61,232 bases of DNA from Actinomadura sp. CNU-125 (GCF_001942465.1 NZ_MKJY01000188.1:1-61232), one strand, 5' to 3'; positions 40,163 through 49,833 are shown, numbered from the stretch's first letter. Notes: generated from the letters alone by a model not told the origin. Translations and numbers: made by a program.

Positions 40163-40372
40163 GACGTTCCAAGCGTACGCGCCGGACGCGCCCCGCCGAG
40201 CAAGATCGACACGCTCCGGCGGCACGCTCCGCCGACGGGTCTCGCCGCGGTAACCGTCGCATCACGGATCGGGACGCCGCCGTGGTCACGGGCGTCCCAG
40301 TGGTTACCCCAAGAAGGTCGCAAGCCTTTGCCGATATGGGTTTTCGTGATCGTATCGGTACCACGTGGAAAC

Positions 40373-40400
40373 TTGCTCTGCGAATCTCATGTCGTAAAGT
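40373..40400 (+). promoter_or_regulatory. Possible gluABCD promoter
   Basis: TTGCTC and TAAAGT are 16 bases apart, ending eight bases before the gluA ATG, so the transcript would have little or no leader. No ribosome-binding site precedes gluA, in keeping with this. Confidence 0.4.
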
Positions 40401-40408
40401 CCGAGCCC

Positions 40409-41227
40409 ATGACGGACAGCGAAGGCGGGCCCGAGCTCACCAAGGGCGACGGGCCGGACGACTCCGCCCCGCAGGGGAAGACCGCGGGCGGCGGACCCCT
40501 CGTCGTGATGGAGAACGTCAACAAGCACTTCGGCGATCTGCACGTTCTCCGCGACATCAACCTCACCGTGGACCGCGGCGAGGTCGTCGTCGTCATCGGC
40601 CCGTCCGGGGGCGGCAAGTCGACCCTGTGCCGGTCCATCAACCGGCTGGAGCCCATCGACGGCGGCTCGATCAAGGTGGACGGCAAGGAGCTGCCGAAGG
40701 AAGGCAAGGAGCTGGCGAAGCTCCGCTCGGACGTCGGCATGGTGTTCCAGTCGTTCAACCTGTTCGCCCACAAGACGATCCTCGAGAACGTCACGCTCGG
40801 GCCGGTCAAGGTCCGCAAGCAGGGCAAGCAGGAGTCCGAGAAGCACGCGATGGAGCTGCTGGACCGGGTCGGCATCGGCAACCAGGCGCACAAGTACCCG
40901 GCGCAGCTCTCCGGCGGGCAGCAGCAGCGCGCCGCGATCGCGCGCTCCCTCGCCATGAAGCCGAAGGTGATGCTCTTCGACGAGCCGACCTCGGCGCTGG
41001 ACCCCGAGATGGTCAACGAGGTGCTCGACGTCATGACGGGCCTGGCCCGCGAGGGCATGACGATGATCGTCGTCACCCACGAGATGGGGTTCGCCCGCAA
41101 GGCGGCCCGCAAGGTCGTGTTCATGGCGGACGGCCAGATCGTGGAGGAGAACACCCCGGACGAGTTCTTCACCAACGCGCGCACCGACCGCGCGAAGGAC
41201 TTCCTGTCCAAGATCCTCACCCACTGA
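40409..41227 (+). CDS. gluA: Glutamate ABC transporter ATP-binding protein
   Basis: The ATPase of a polar amino-acid importer, 272 residues, intact. A 28-residue acidic N-terminal extension precedes the domain. Walker A is [10 protein letters not shown]-loop [14 protein letters not shown], signature LSGGQQQR, Walker [13 protein letters not shown], switch VTHEMGF. It clusters with the PAAT family (GluA/GlnQ). The neighbours gluB, gluC and gluD complete the system, and the miaB-gluABCD-recA neighbourhood is known from corynebacteria and streptomycetes. Confidence 0.93.
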   Translation: MTDSEGGPELTKGDGPDDSAPQGKTAGGGPLVVMENVNKHFGDLHVLRDINLTVDRGEVVVVIGPSGGGKSTLCRSINRLEPIDGGSIKVDGKELPKEGKELAKLRSDVGMVFQSFNLFAHKTILENVTLGPVKVRKQGKQESEKHAMELLDRVGIGNQAHKYPAQLSGGQQQRAAIARSLAMKPKVMLFDEPTSALDPEMVNEVLDVMTGLAREGMTMIVVTHEMGFARKAARKVVFMADGQIVEENTPDEFFTNARTDRAKDFLSKILTH

Positions 41228-41232
41228 GCCCG

Positions 41233-41266
41233 GCACCCGCGAACAGCGAGCACCCGCGAACAGCAA
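41233..41266. repeat. Tandem duplication of 17 bp between gluA and gluB
   Basis: Two adjacent 17-base units starting GCACCCGCGAACAGC, 16 of 17 identical, lie in the 79-base gluA-gluB gap. It could be a spacer or slippage site; no hairpin is evident. Confidence 0.7.
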
Positions 41267-41306
41267 GCCCGTGGCCACCGGCCCCGACAGAAGCAGAGGA
41301 AGAGAC

Positions 41307-42172
41307 ATGCGAGTACGTCGTTTCGGCGGCGCCATCGGCGCGGCCGCAGCGCTCGCGCTGGTGCTGAGCGCCTGCGGCAGCGACACCGAGGCCACCGATG
41401 CGGAGAGCATCGTGGACCGGGTCAAGGAGAGCAAGAAGATCACGATCGGCGTCAAGTACGACCAGCCGGCGCTGGGCCTGAAGACGCCGAGCGGCGGCGT
41501 CGAGGGCTTCGACGTCGACGTCGCCAAGTACGTCGCCAAGGAGCTGGGCGTCCCCGAGGACGGCATCACCTTCAAGGAGACCCGCTCGGCCAACCGGGAA
41601 ACCTTCATCACCGGCGGGCAGGTCGACCTGATCTTCGCCACCTACTCGATCACGGACTCCCGCAAGAAGCAGGTCTCCTTCGGCGGCCCGTACTACGTCG
41701 CCCACCAGGACACCATGATCCGGGCCGACGACGACTCGATCAAGAAGGCCGCCGACCTCAAGGGCAAGAAGCTCTGCCAGGCCGCCGGGTCGAACTCCTA
41801 CAAGCGGGTCATCGACCCGCCGCCGGACGGCAAGCTCGACATCGACGCGACCCCGGTGCCCGCCTCCAGCTACTCCGAGTGCGTCGCGAAGCTGAAGGCC
41901 GGCGACCTGGACGCGGTGACGACCGACGACCTGATCCTCGCGGCTTCGCCAAGCAGCAGGAGGGCGAGTTCACGGTCATCAACGACCCCTTCACCGACGA
42001 GAAGTACGGCGTCGGCATGCGCAAGGGCGACACCGAGACCTGCGAGGCCGTCAACGCGGCCGTCACCAAGATGTACGAGGACGGCACCGCCGCGAAGCTG
42101 CTGGACAAGTGGTTCGGGGGCACCGGCCTGAAGCCGACGACGACGGTTCCGCAGTTCGAGGGCTGCGCCTGA
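41307..42172 (+). CDS. gluB: Glutamate-binding lipoprotein GluB, one frameshift
   Basis: The extracytoplasmic receptor of the importer, about 288 residues after repair. The signal peptide ends in lipobox LSAC with lipidated C23. The SBP_bac_3 fold shows ITIGVKYDQPALGLKTPSG, VEGFDVDVAKYVAKELG, DLIFATYSITDSRKKQVSF and the end KLLDKWFGGTGLKP. One G is missing near 41942 (CTCGCGGGCTTC expected), so the reading switches from DDLILA to GFAKQQEGEFTVIND. A strong AGAGGAAGAG ribosome-binding site precedes the ATG. Confidence 0.93.
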
Positions 42173-42249
42173 CCGTTCCGATCGGCCGCGCCGCGCCGGC
42201 GTCCCGTCCGCTCGGGGCGCCGGCCCGGCCCTGAACACGCTGGAGTGTC

Positions 42250-42951
42250 ATGGAAGACCTGCTCGGCCTCCTCGACTTCGGCCCGGTCTTCGAGAACGGC
42301 GACCGCATCCTCGAAGGCTTCTGGGGGACCATCCGGCTGGCGCTGATGACGGCGCTGCTGTCGATGGTCATCGGGACGATCGCCGTGTCGTTCCGGGTCG
42401 CGCCCATCCCGCTGCTGCGGGTCGTGGGCACGGTTTACGTCAACGTGGTGCGCAACACGCCGCTGACACTTGTCCTGCTGCTGTGCAGCCTGGGCATTTC
42501 CACCACCCTGCGGATCAAGTTCTCCGAGACGGACTCCCTGAACCTGTACTGGTGGTCGGTCATCGGGCTCTCCGCCTACACCGGGGCGTTCATCTGCGAG
42601 GTGCTGCGCTCGGGCATCAACACCGTCCCGCTCGGGCAGGCGGAGGCCGCCCGTTCGATCGGGCTGTCCTTCGTCCAGTCGCTCCGCCTGATCATTCTCC
42701 CGCAGGCGTTCCGGACGGTGATCGCACCGCTGGGCAGCACGCTGATCGCCATGATCAAGAACACCACCGTGGTGATCGCGGCCGGGTACCTGGAGGCCGC
42801 AGCGGTGATGTACGAACTGTTCGACGACCCGAACAACCAGCCGCCCGCGATCCCGCTGTTCCTGACGATCGCGGCGGGCTTCATGGTCATGACCCTGCCG
42901 ACCGGGTTCTTCTTCGGCTGGCTGGCCAAGCGAATGGCGGTGGCGCGATGA
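42250..42951 (+). CDS. gluC: Glutamate ABC transporter permease GluC
   Basis: A 233-residue permease with about five membrane helices. HisM-type family segments: YVNVVRNTPLTLVLLLCSLG, the EAA loop GQAEAARSIGLSFVQSLRLI followed by ILPQAFRTVIAPLGS. It forms the channel with GluD; the EAA loops dock on GluA. Its stop overlaps the gluD start (ATGA). Intact. Confidence 0.93.
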   Translation: MEDLLGLLDFGPVFENGDRILEGFWGTIRLALMTALLSMVIGTIAVSFRVAPIPLLRVVGTVYVNVVRNTPLTLVLLLCSLGISTTLRIKFSETDSLNLYWWSVIGLSAYTGAFICEVLRSGINTVPLGQAEAARSIGLSFVQSLRLIILPQAFRTVIAPLGSTLIAMIKNTTVVIAAGYLEAAAVMYELFDDPNNQPPAIPLFLTIAAGFMVMTLPTGFFFGWLAKRMAVAR

Positions 42952-43936
42952 GCAGAGAGGCCAACGTCCTCTTCGACGCCCCCGGGCCGAAGGCGGAAGC
43001 CCGCAACCGGATCCTGACGGGCGTCACGATCGTCGCGCTGCTGGCCGTCGCCGCGGCGGTCGTCTGGAAGCTCAACGAACGCGACCAGTTCCGGTCCGAG
43101 CTGTGGGACCCGTTCCTGCGCGGCGACGTCTGGTCGAACCTGATCCTGCCGGGCCTGTGGAACACGCTGAAGGCCGCGGCCGTCGCGTCGTTGCTGGCGA
43201 TGCTGTTCGGCGCGGTCTTCGGGCTCGCCCGCCTGTCGGACCACTGGTGGATCCGGGTACCGGCCGGCGCGGTGGTGGAGTTCTTCCGCGCCATCCCGCT
43301 GCTGATCCTGATCTTCCTGGCGTTCTTCGCGCCGCCGCTGGTCAGCCCGGTCATCGCCGAGTCGCCCTTCGGGCAGGCGCAGCGGGTCGTCGTGGACAAC
43401 TTCCTGTTCGTCTTCGGCGTCGAGAGCAACTACGGCGTGGTGACCGTCCCCGCGTTCGCCGCGCTGGTGTTCGGCCTGACCATGTACAACGGCGCGGTGC
43501 TGGCCGAGATCGTCCGGGCCGGCGTCCTGTCCCTCCCCAAGGGGCAGTCGGAGGCGGCCTACTCAATCGGCCTGCGCAAGAACGGGGTCATGCGGCTGAT
43601 CCTGCTGCCCCAGGCGGTCACGGCCATGATGCCCGCGATCGTCAGCCAGCTCGTGGTGCTGCTGAAGGACACGGCGCTCGGGTTCATCATCGCCTTCGAG
43701 GACCTGTGCTGCACGCCGGGTTCAAGGTGGTCGGCCCGAACTTCCACAACCTTCTCGCCGCCGCCATCGTCGTCACGATCATCTACATCGGGATCAACAT
43801 GTCGCTGAGCGCGGTGGCGACCTGGCTGGAGGCGCGCCTGCGGCGCAACCGCCGGACCGCCGCCCACTCGGTCGCGCCCACGGCGGGAGTCCCGGCGGCG
43901 CCCGGGATGGAACCGGAGGACGTCGAGAAGAAGTAG
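42948..43936 (+). CDS. gluD: Glutamate ABC transporter permease GluD, one frameshift
   Basis: The second permease, about 330 residues after repair, longer than GluC by an N-terminal helix (VTIVALLAVAAAVVWKL) and a basic/Pro-rich C-terminal tail. Signature segments are VEFFRAIPLLILIFLAFFAP and the EAA loop GQSEAAYSIGLRKNGVMRLI. One G is missing near 43709; repair gives FEDLVLHAGFKVVGPNFHN across the junction. The start overlaps gluC by four bases. Last gene of gluABCD, followed by a perfect hairpin terminator. Confidence 0.92.
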
Positions 43937-43985
43937 GCGTCCGCGGGCACGCCCGCGAAGACGTCCGCGAGCGTCCGCGTGCGGC

Positions 43986-44025
43986 CGAAGGGGCGCCGCC
44001 GGAACCGTCCGGCGGCGCCCCTTCG
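43986..44025 (+). terminator. Strong terminator of gluABCD
   Basis: A perfect 17-base stem (left arm CGAAGGGGCGCCGCCGG) with a six-base loop, 49 bases after the gluD stop. Confidence 0.85.
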
Positions 44026-44137
44026 CACGTGAGAGGGGGTCGGGCGCGGTGTGCACCGGGGCGGCGACGGATATCTTTCCGAAGTCAAACCGGCCGTCAT
44101 GGCCCCAATGGATCCCCGTATGCGGGACGATTCCGTT

Positions 44138-46147
44138 ATGACCGCTCGTGCGACCCTTCCCTACGGCTCCTGGCCGTCTCCCATCTCCGCGGCCGATGTC
44201 GCCCGCGCTCGGCTGCGTCTCGCCTTCCCCTCCGTCGCGGGCGACGACGTGTGGTGGCAGGAGACCCGCCCCGAGGAGGGCGGGCGGAACACGGTCGTCC
44301 GCCTGCGGGACGGGCACCGCACGGAACTCCTGCACGCGCCGTGGGACGCGCGCACGCGCGTCCACGAGTACGGCGGGCGGTCGTACCTGCCGGTGCGCAC
44401 CGCCGACGGCGCCTCGGTCGTGTTCTCCAACTACGAGGACCAGCGGCTCTACCGGCTCGACGAGGCCCGCGACGGGGGCGACGCCAAGCCGTACCCGCTG
44501 ACCCCGGAACCGGCCGTCCCCGGCGGGCTCCGCTACGCCGACTACGTGCCGTCCCCGGACGGGACGGAGGTCTGGTGCGTCTGCGAGGGCCACATCGCCG
44601 CCCCGGCCGACGGCGACGGCGACGCGGGCGGGGGCGAACCGGACACGGGCGTCCGGCGCGCCATCGTCGCCGTGCCGCTCGACGGGAGCGCCGCCGACGA
44701 CCCCGGAGCGATCCGCGAGCTGGTGTCCGGAGCGCACTTCTACGCCTCGCCCGTCCCGTCCCCCGGCGGCGGGCACCTCGCCTGGGTGCAGTGGAACCAC
44801 CCCCGCATGCCCTGGGACGGGACGGAACTGCGCGTGGCGGCCATCGAGGACGGCGAGGCCGTCGCACCCCGCACGGTCAAGGGCGGGCTCAAGGAATCGG
44901 TCCTGGCCCCCCTGTGGGCGGACGACGACACCCTGTACGTCGTCTCGGACTGGCCCGGCTGGTGGAACATCTACCAGGTGGGCCTGCACGGCGAGTCCGC
45001 CCAGGCGCTTTACCCTGCGGAAGAGGAGTTCGCCGGTCCCCTATGGGCGCTGGGCGGCATGCCGTACGCGCTCCTGGGCGACGGACGCCTGGCCGTCCTG
45101 CACGGCGAGGGCGACATGCGGCTCGGGATCTACGACCCCGACACGCTCGACCTGGAGGATCTCGACCTCCCCTACGCGGACTGGCGGCCGCAGCTCTCCA
45201 CCGACGGCTCCACGATCGTCGGCATCGGCGGCGGCCCCGACACCCCCTGGACCGTCGTGCGGATCGACACCGCGACGGGCCGCGCCGAGGTGCTGCGGGC
45301 CGAACTGGACGACGTGCCCGACCCCGCGTACCTGCCCGCACCGCGCGCCGAACGCCTCGAAGGCCCCTTCGGGCGTCCCGTCCACGCGTACGTCTTCCCG
45401 CCCGCCAACCCGGTGGCCGGGGGCCCCGCCGACGAGCTGCCCCCGTACGTCGTGTTCGTCCACGGCGGCCCGACCAGCCGCGTCTCCACCGCCCTCGACC
45501 TGGAGCGGGCCTACTTCACCAGCCGCGGCATCGGCGTCGTCGACGTCAACTACGGCGGCTCCACCGGATACGGCCGCACCTACCGGGAACGGCTCAGCCG
45601 CCAGTGGGGGGTCGTCGACGTCGAGGACGCCGTGGCGGCCGCTCAGGCGCTCGTGGACGGCGGAACCGCCGACCCGGAGCGGCTCGCCATCCGCGGCGGC
45701 TCCGCGGGCGGCTGGACGACGCTCGCGGCCGTCACGCGGACCGCGGTGTTCAGCGCCGCCACGTCCTACTTCGGCGTCACCGACCTGCAGAGCTTCGCCG
45801 AGGGCACCCACGACTTCGAGTCGCACTACCTGTTCGGCCTGATCGGCCCGCTGCCCGGCTTCGAGCGGGCCTACGAGGAGCGCTCGCCGCTGAACCGCGC
45901 CGGTTCCGCCTCGTGCCCCGTCCTGCTGCTGCAGGGGCTGGACGACCCGATCGTCCCGCCGGACCAGTCCGAGCGGTTCGCGCTGGCGCTGGGCGCGGCC
46001 GAGACGCCGCACGCGTACCTGACGTTCGAGGGCGAGGCGCACGGCTTCCGCCGGACCGCCACGATCGTCACGTGCCTGGAGTCGGAGCTCGCCTTCTACG
46101 GGCAGGTCCTCGGCTTCGAGCCGCGCGACGTGACGCCATCGAGCTGA
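44138..46147 (+). CDS. S9 family prolyl oligopeptidase-like serine peptidase
   Basis: A 669-residue cytoplasmic peptidase with no signal peptide. An N-terminal beta-propeller covers about residues 40-400. The alpha/beta-hydrolase domain then runs from VFVHGGPTSRVS, with nucleophile Ser522 in IRGGSAGGW, Asp603 in LDDPIVPPDQ and His635 in GEAHGF. It resembles dipeptidyl aminopeptidase/acylaminoacyl-peptidase of S9C type. The ATG giving MTARATLPYGSWPSPISAAD fits relatives; upstream in-frame ATGs (44120 and earlier) are possible but less likely. It stands alone after the gluABCD terminator. Intact. Confidence 0.92.
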   Translation: MTARATLPYGSWPSPISAADVARARLRLAFPSVAGDDVWWQETRPEEGGRNTVVRLRDGHRTELLHAPWDARTRVHEYGGRSYLPVRTADGASVVFSNYEDQRLYRLDEARDGGDAKPYPLTPEPAVPGGLRYADYVPSPDGTEVWCVCEGHIAAPADGDGDAGGGEPDTGVRRAIVAVPLDGSAADDPGAIRELVSGAHFYASPVPSPGGGHLAWVQWNHPRMPWDGTELRVAAIEDGEAVAPRTVKGGLKESVLAPLWADDDTLYVVSDWPGWWNIYQVGLHGESAQALYPAEEEFAGPLWALGGMPYALLGDGRLAVLHGEGDMRLGIYDPDTLDLEDLDLPYADWRPQLSTDGSTIVGIGGGPDTPWTVVRIDTATGRAEVLRAELDDVPDPAYLPAPRAERLEGPFGRPVHAYVFPPANPVAGGPADELPPYVVFVHGGPTSRVSTALDLERAYFTSRGIGVVDVNYGGSTGYGRTYRERLSRQWGVVDVEDAVAAAQALVDGGTADPERLAIRGGSAGGWTTLAAVTRTAVFSAATSYFGVTDLQSFAEGTHDFESHYLFGLIGPLPGFERAYEERSPLNRAGSASCPVLLLQGLDDPIVPPDQSERFALALGAAETPHAYLTFEGEAHGFRRTATIVTCLESELAFYGQVLGFEPRDVTPSS

Positions 46148-46209
46148 CGATGGGCGCACCGGCGGCGAAGCAGGCGGACCCGGACGAGGCGGAACCGGAC
46201 GAGGCCGGA

Positions 46210-47445
46210 TCAGGGGACGATGTAGGACGCGATGTCGATTAGCGCGTGGTCGGCCCCGAAGAACGACACCGTGTCACCGGAGGTGTTGTTCAGGAACCCG
46301 GTGGTCAGCCCGTTGTAGTAGGCGTCGGCGCGGTCGGTGCCCGGGCCGACGTGGACGCGCAGCAGGCTGCCGGGCGGGATCACGTACCCCCGGCCGATCC
46401 CGAGCAGGTTGCCGGCCTGGTCGCGCAGGTACCCGCCGCCGACGTCCACGGGCCGCGACGTGGTGTTGCGCAGGACGACGTGCTCGCTGTTCTCCGGCTG
46501 GACGTCGTCGCCGCTCGGGTTCGGGAAGACGCTGTCCACCACGACGCCGTTCGCCGCGGGGAACGGCCGCTTCGCCCCCTCCAGGACGCGCCGCGCCGTG
46601 CCGGGGAAGTTCGAGGTGATCCAGTCGTATCCCTGGTTCTCGGCCATGGAGATCTGATCCGGGCCGTCCACCGGGTCGCTGATCACCTTCAGCCCCGCGT
46701 CGTGCGCTCGCTCGACGTCGGACGCGCTGGTCGCGCGCGGGTGCGCGTACACCCCGACGGTCCACCCCGCCAGCTCGGCCAGCTCGGCGTCGGGCAGCAT
46801 CTTCCCGCCGGTCAGGTACGACAGCTGCACCTTGGGCGCGGCGGCGTGGAACTCCGCGAGCGCCGCCTTGTCGCGCGAGTGGACGTGCACCCGGTAGGCG
46901 CCCGACCGCAGCGTCGCGCCGTCGGTGAGCCGGGCCGCGGTCAGCTCCCGGGCGAGCAGCGTCGCGACCCCGGGGCTGTTCGCGGGCGACTTCAGTTCGA
47001 GCGTGAGGCCGGTCCGCCGGTCCGCGACGTCCAGCAGTTCCCGCACGGTCGGCACCCGCTGGCCCTTGTACCGCGAGTCGAACCATGACCCGGCGTCCAG
47101 CCTCTTGATCTCGGCGAGCGTGAACTGGCCCACCTTCCAGGGCGCCCGGTCGGGGTAGACCTCCTCCACGTCCGTGGTGCGGGCGAGCGTGTCGTCGTGC
47201 ACGAGCACGAGCTCGCGGTCCGCCGTCAGCTGGACGTCGCCCTCCAGGACGTCCGCGTCCTCCCGCAACGCGTCGCGGTAGGAGGCGAGCGTCTCCTCCG
47301 GCGCCTGGCCCGGTGCGCCGCGATGGCCGAGGATCAGCGCGTCCGTCCGGCCGCCGGGGCGGTCGGGGGCGGCCTGGGCGATGCCGGTGACGGCGAGGGC
47401 GGCGGCGAGCACGGTGCCGCCGGCGAGCATGGAAACCCTGTTCAC
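46210..47445 (-). CDS. Exported glycerophosphodiester phosphodiesterase with C-terminal lamin-tail-like domain
   Basis: A 411-residue secreted enzyme that would hydrolyse glycerophosphodiesters to glycerol-3-phosphate and an alcohol. The signal peptide spans residues 1-25 (cleavage after AQA). The GDPD barrel has ILGHRGAPGQAPEETLASYR (HRG and PEET in place of the commoner PENT), VLEGDVQLTADRELVLVHDD and GLTLELKSP. From about residue 295 a separate beta domain (VVVDSVFPNPSGDD, EHVVLRNTTSRPVDVGG, GYVIPPGSLLRVHVG) looks like a lamin-tail/Ig-like module that may bind surfaces. The GTG start has AAGGA eight bases upstream. Intact. Confidence 0.9.
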   Translation of the reverse strand: MNRVSMLAGGTVLAAALAVTGIAQAAPDRPGGRTDALILGHRGAPGQAPEETLASYRDALREDADVLEGDVQLTADRELVLVHDDTLARTTDVEEVYPDRAPWKVGQFTLAEIKRLDAGSWFDSRYKGQRVPTVRELLDVADRRTGLTLELKSPANSPGVATLLARELTAARLTDGATLRSGAYRVHVHSRDKAALAEFHAAAPKVQLSYLTGGKMLPDAELAELAGWTVGVYAHPRATSASDVERAHDAGLKVISDPVDGPDQISMAENQGYDWITSNFPGTARRVLEGAKRPFPAANGVVVDSVFPNPSGDDVQPENSEHVVLRNTTSRPVDVGGGYLRDQAGNLLGIGRGYVIPPGSLLRVHVGPGTDRADAYYNGLTTGFLNNTSGDTVSFFGADHALIDIASYIVP

Positions 47446-47557
47446 GAATGTCCTTCCGGTGAGCCGACCCTGTGATGATCAAGGCGGCACCTGTCGGACA
47501 TTCGTCTTACATCTGAATTTTTGGCCAAACAGGCGACTGAGGAGCCGAAACCGACAG

Positions 47558-49129
47558 TCAGCGGGCGAACTCGGTCGCCCGCGACTCCCGCACGACGGTG
47601 ACGCGGATCTGCCCCGGGTAGGTCAGCTCGTCCTCGACCTGCTTGGCGATGTCGCGGGCGATCACCTGCGCCTGGATGTCGTCGACCGAGTCCGGCTTCA
47701 CCATGACCCGGACCTCCCGGCCGGCCTGCATCGCGAACACCTTCTCCACGCCCTCGTGCTTGTCGCGGGCGATCTCCTCCAGCCGCTCCAGCCGCTTGAC
47801 GTAGGCCTCCAGCGACTCGCGGCGCGCGCCCGGACGGCTGCCGCTGACGGCGTCCGCGGCCTGGGTGAGCACCGCCTCCACCGTCCGGACCTCGACCTCG
47901 TTGTGGTGCGCCTCGATCGCGTGCACCACGTCCTCGGGCTCGCCGTACCGGCGGGCGATCTCCGCGCCGATCAGCGCGTGGCTGCCCTCGACCTCGTGGG
48001 TGAGCGCCTTGCCGATGTCGTGCAGCAGCGTGCCGCGCTTGGCGACGTCCATCGGCAGCCGCAGCTCGCCCGCCATGATCCCGGCGATGTGCGCCGACTC
48101 GATCAGGTGCTTGAGGACGTTCTGCCCGTAGGACGTCCGGTACCGCAGCCGGCCGAGCAGCGCGATCAGCTCCGGGTGCATGTCGGCGATGCCGACGTCG
48201 ACCAGGGCGTCCTCCCCGGCGCGCACGCACAGCTGCTCCACGTCCCGCTTGCTGCGCTCGTAGATCTCCTCGATGCGCTGCGGGTGGATCCGCCCGTCCA
48301 GGACGAGCTTCTCCAGCGTCAGCCGTCCGACCTCGCGGCGCACGGGGTCGAAGCAGCTCAGCAGGACGGCCTCGGGCGTGTCGTCGATGATCAGGTTCAC
48401 GCCGGTGGTCGTCTCGAACGCCCGGATGTTGCGGCCCTCGCGGCCGATGATGCGGCCCTTCATCTCGTCGCCGGGCAGGTGCAGCACCGACACGACCGAC
48501 TCGGCGGTCTGCTCGCTCGCGATCCGCTGGATCGCCAGCGTGACGATCTTCCGGGCGCGCTTGTCGCCCTCCTGCCGCGCCGAGTTCTCGATCTCCCGGG
48601 TGATCGGGATGGCCTCCCGCTTGGCCTGGTTCTCGATCGAGGCGACCAGTTCGGCCTTCGCCTGCACGGCGGTGAGCCCCGCCGTCCGTTCCAGGACGAG
48701 CCGCCGCTCCTCGTCGACGCCGTCCAGTTCCCGGCCGCGCTCCTCCAGCGCCCGCTTGCTCTCGGTGAGCCGGCCGGACCACTCCTCCAGCCGCCGCACC
48801 TCGCCGTCCAGCCGCTGCTCCCGGTCGGCCAGCCGCGCCTCCCGGCGTTCGAGGTCCTCGCGGAGGCCGCGCAGCTCGTCCCGGACGGCCTTGGCGTCCT
48901 GCTCGGCCGCCGCGCGGGCCTCGCTCTCGAACCGCCGCGCCTCGCCCTCGGCCCGTTCGAGGAGTTCCCGGACCTCCCGCTTGGCGCTCGTCCTGACCTC
49001 GTCGGCCTCGCTCTGCGCGCGCGCCATCTCGGCGGCGGCCTTTCCGGACACGCCGGGCCGCCACGGCTTCACTATGACGAGAGCGACCACGGTCACCAGC
49101 AGCGCTGCAACCAGCAGGACGCTCTCCAT
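47558..49129 (-). CDS. rny: Ribonuclease Y
   Basis: A membrane-anchored endoribonuclease that starts mRNA decay. 523 residues, intact. An N-terminal helix (residues 3-22), then a long charged coiled coil to about residue 200, a KH RNA-binding domain (GDEMKGRIIGREGRNIRAFE), the HD domain with LLHDIGKALTHEVEGSHA, and a C-terminal domain ending RVTVVRESRATEFAR. The ATG is preceded by GAGGAAGGA, but part of that site is predicted to pair in a structured leader. It lies in the recA-recX neighbourhood usual for this phylum. Confidence 0.95.
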   Translation of the reverse strand: MESVLLVAALLVTVVALVIVKPWRPGVSGKAAAEMARAQSEADEVRTSAKREVRELLERAEGEARRFESEARAAAEQDAKAVRDELRGLREDLERREARLADREQRLDGEVRRLEEWSGRLTESKRALEERGRELDGVDEERRLVLERTAGLTAVQAKAELVASIENQAKREAIPITREIENSARQEGDKRARKIVTLAIQRIASEQTAESVVSVLHLPGDEMKGRIIGREGRNIRAFETTTGVNLIIDDTPEAVLLSCFDPVRREVGRLTLEKLVLDGRIHPQRIEEIYERSKRDVEQLCVRAGEDALVDVGIADMHPELIALLGRLRYRTSYGQNVLKHLIESAHIAGIMAGELRLPMDVAKRGTLLHDIGKALTHEVEGSHALIGAEIARRYGEPEDVVHAIEAHHNEVEVRTVEAVLTQAADAVSGSRPGARRESLEAYVKRLERLEEIARDKHEGVEKVFAMQAGREVRVMVKPDSVDDIQAQVIARDIAKQVEDELTYPGQIRVTVVRESRATEFAR

Positions 49130-49141
49130 GAGGCAGATCCT

Positions 49142-49190
49142 TCCTCGCCGTCGGGTCCCGTCTGGAGTTCGGGACCCTGCCTAGCGAGGA
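49142..49190 (-). promoter_or_regulatory. Folded 5' leader of rny that can mask its ribosome-binding site
   Basis: Read on the minus strand: TCCTCGC, six bases, GGGTCCCG, nine-base loop, CGGGACCC, four bases, GCGAGGA, then AGGATCTGCCTC and the ATG. The inner stem is eight perfect pairs, the outer seven. The outer right arm (GCGAGGA) forms the upstream half of the Shine-Dalgarno region GAGGAAGGA. The structure could limit translation and be a cleavage target for feedback control. Confidence 0.55.
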
Positions 49191-49191
49191 T

Positions 49192-49404
49192 TTACTCGCG
49201 CCCTGCGGACGACCGGGGACACGGCGACGCCATCACCGGGCCGCGCCGCGCGCGTCCCGGAGATCCGGCCGAATCCAGCTCGGCGAACGTCTCCCTGATG
49301 CCTCTCAGCTGCTCGAACGTGTTCGGTCCTATGGCAATCCGCGCTATGCGGAGTAACTCCTCACTGCCGCAACGGTAAGCGGCATGGAGGTAATGAGCAA
49401 GCAA
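49192..49404 (-). CDS. Doubtful small ORF upstream of rny
   Basis: A 70-codon frame with a TTG start; the first 45 residues (SEELLRIARIAIGPNTFEQL) would form amphipathic helices, the rest is low complexity. Third positions are clearly less GC-biased than neighbours and a rare TTA codon occurs. No ribosome-binding site. It may be the upstream leader region of rny rather than a gene; a foreign or decayed fragment is also possible. Confidence 0.2.
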   Translation of the reverse strand: MLAHYLHAAYRCGSEELLRIARIAIGPNTFEQLRGIRETFAELDSAGSPGRARRGPVMASPCPRSSAGRE

Positions 49405-49632
49405 ACAGGGGGCATTCCGGACTAACCGCGCGAGAACGTGACGCCTTCCTTACCCGCTCGTAGCCTGCATCGCCGCAGGCAGCCCCGCCGCCGGACGCCG
49501 CGCACCCCGGACGGCACGGGCGCCGACGAAAACCGAATCTCCCTCGGACCCGCTCCGAGGCGCTGATTCCGGACACGATCTCCCCGCCGTCCCCACGTCC
49601 GAAACCCGCACCGCACACTGTCGTCCGGGCCC
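49405..49632. other. Intergenic region without supported gene
   Basis: Together with the doubtful ORF next to it, this makes about 440 bases between the rny leader and the next small gene. Several overlapping minus-strand frames cross it but none has a family match or a ribosome-binding site. Confidence 0.4.
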
Positions 49633-49797
49633 ATGGAACCTCACTCCCGCGTCCGCGGCGCCCCGGCCAACGACATCAAATCGCCCCCGGCGGTCGCCGA
49701 GGTGCCCGCCTGTCTCGACGCCGTCCTCCAGGCCCTGGACGCCGCCGAGTTCGCCACGTCGCCGACCGGGCCCATCCGGGTGCGTGTCGGCGGGTGA
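49633..49797 (+). CDS. Small hypothetical protein
   Basis: 54 residues, MEPHSRVRGAPANDIKSPPA ... VRVGG. The frame has the strong third-position GC bias of real genes in this window, and it ends just before a hairpin. A predicted helix (VPACLDAVLQALDAAEF) sits in the middle. No family recognised. It is convergent with recX. A chance ORF is possible. Confidence 0.4.
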   Translation: MEPHSRVRGAPANDIKSPPAVAEVPACLDAVLQALDAAEFATSPTGPIRVRVGG

Positions 49798-49810
49798 GCG
49801 CTCGTCATCA

Positions 49811-49830
49811 CAGGACCGCTTCGGGTCCTG
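49811..49830. terminator. Hairpin downstream of recX
   Basis: CAGGACC and GGTCCTG with a six-base loop, three bases past the recX stop on minus and 13 past the small plus-strand ORF. Probable bidirectional terminator. Confidence 0.65.
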
Positions 49831-49833
49831 GCG

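Noticed and set aside
49361..49644. Three overlapping minus-strand frames near 49.4-49.6 kb as genes
   Set aside because: No ribosome-binding sites, no family match and no codon bias; they read through a spacer.
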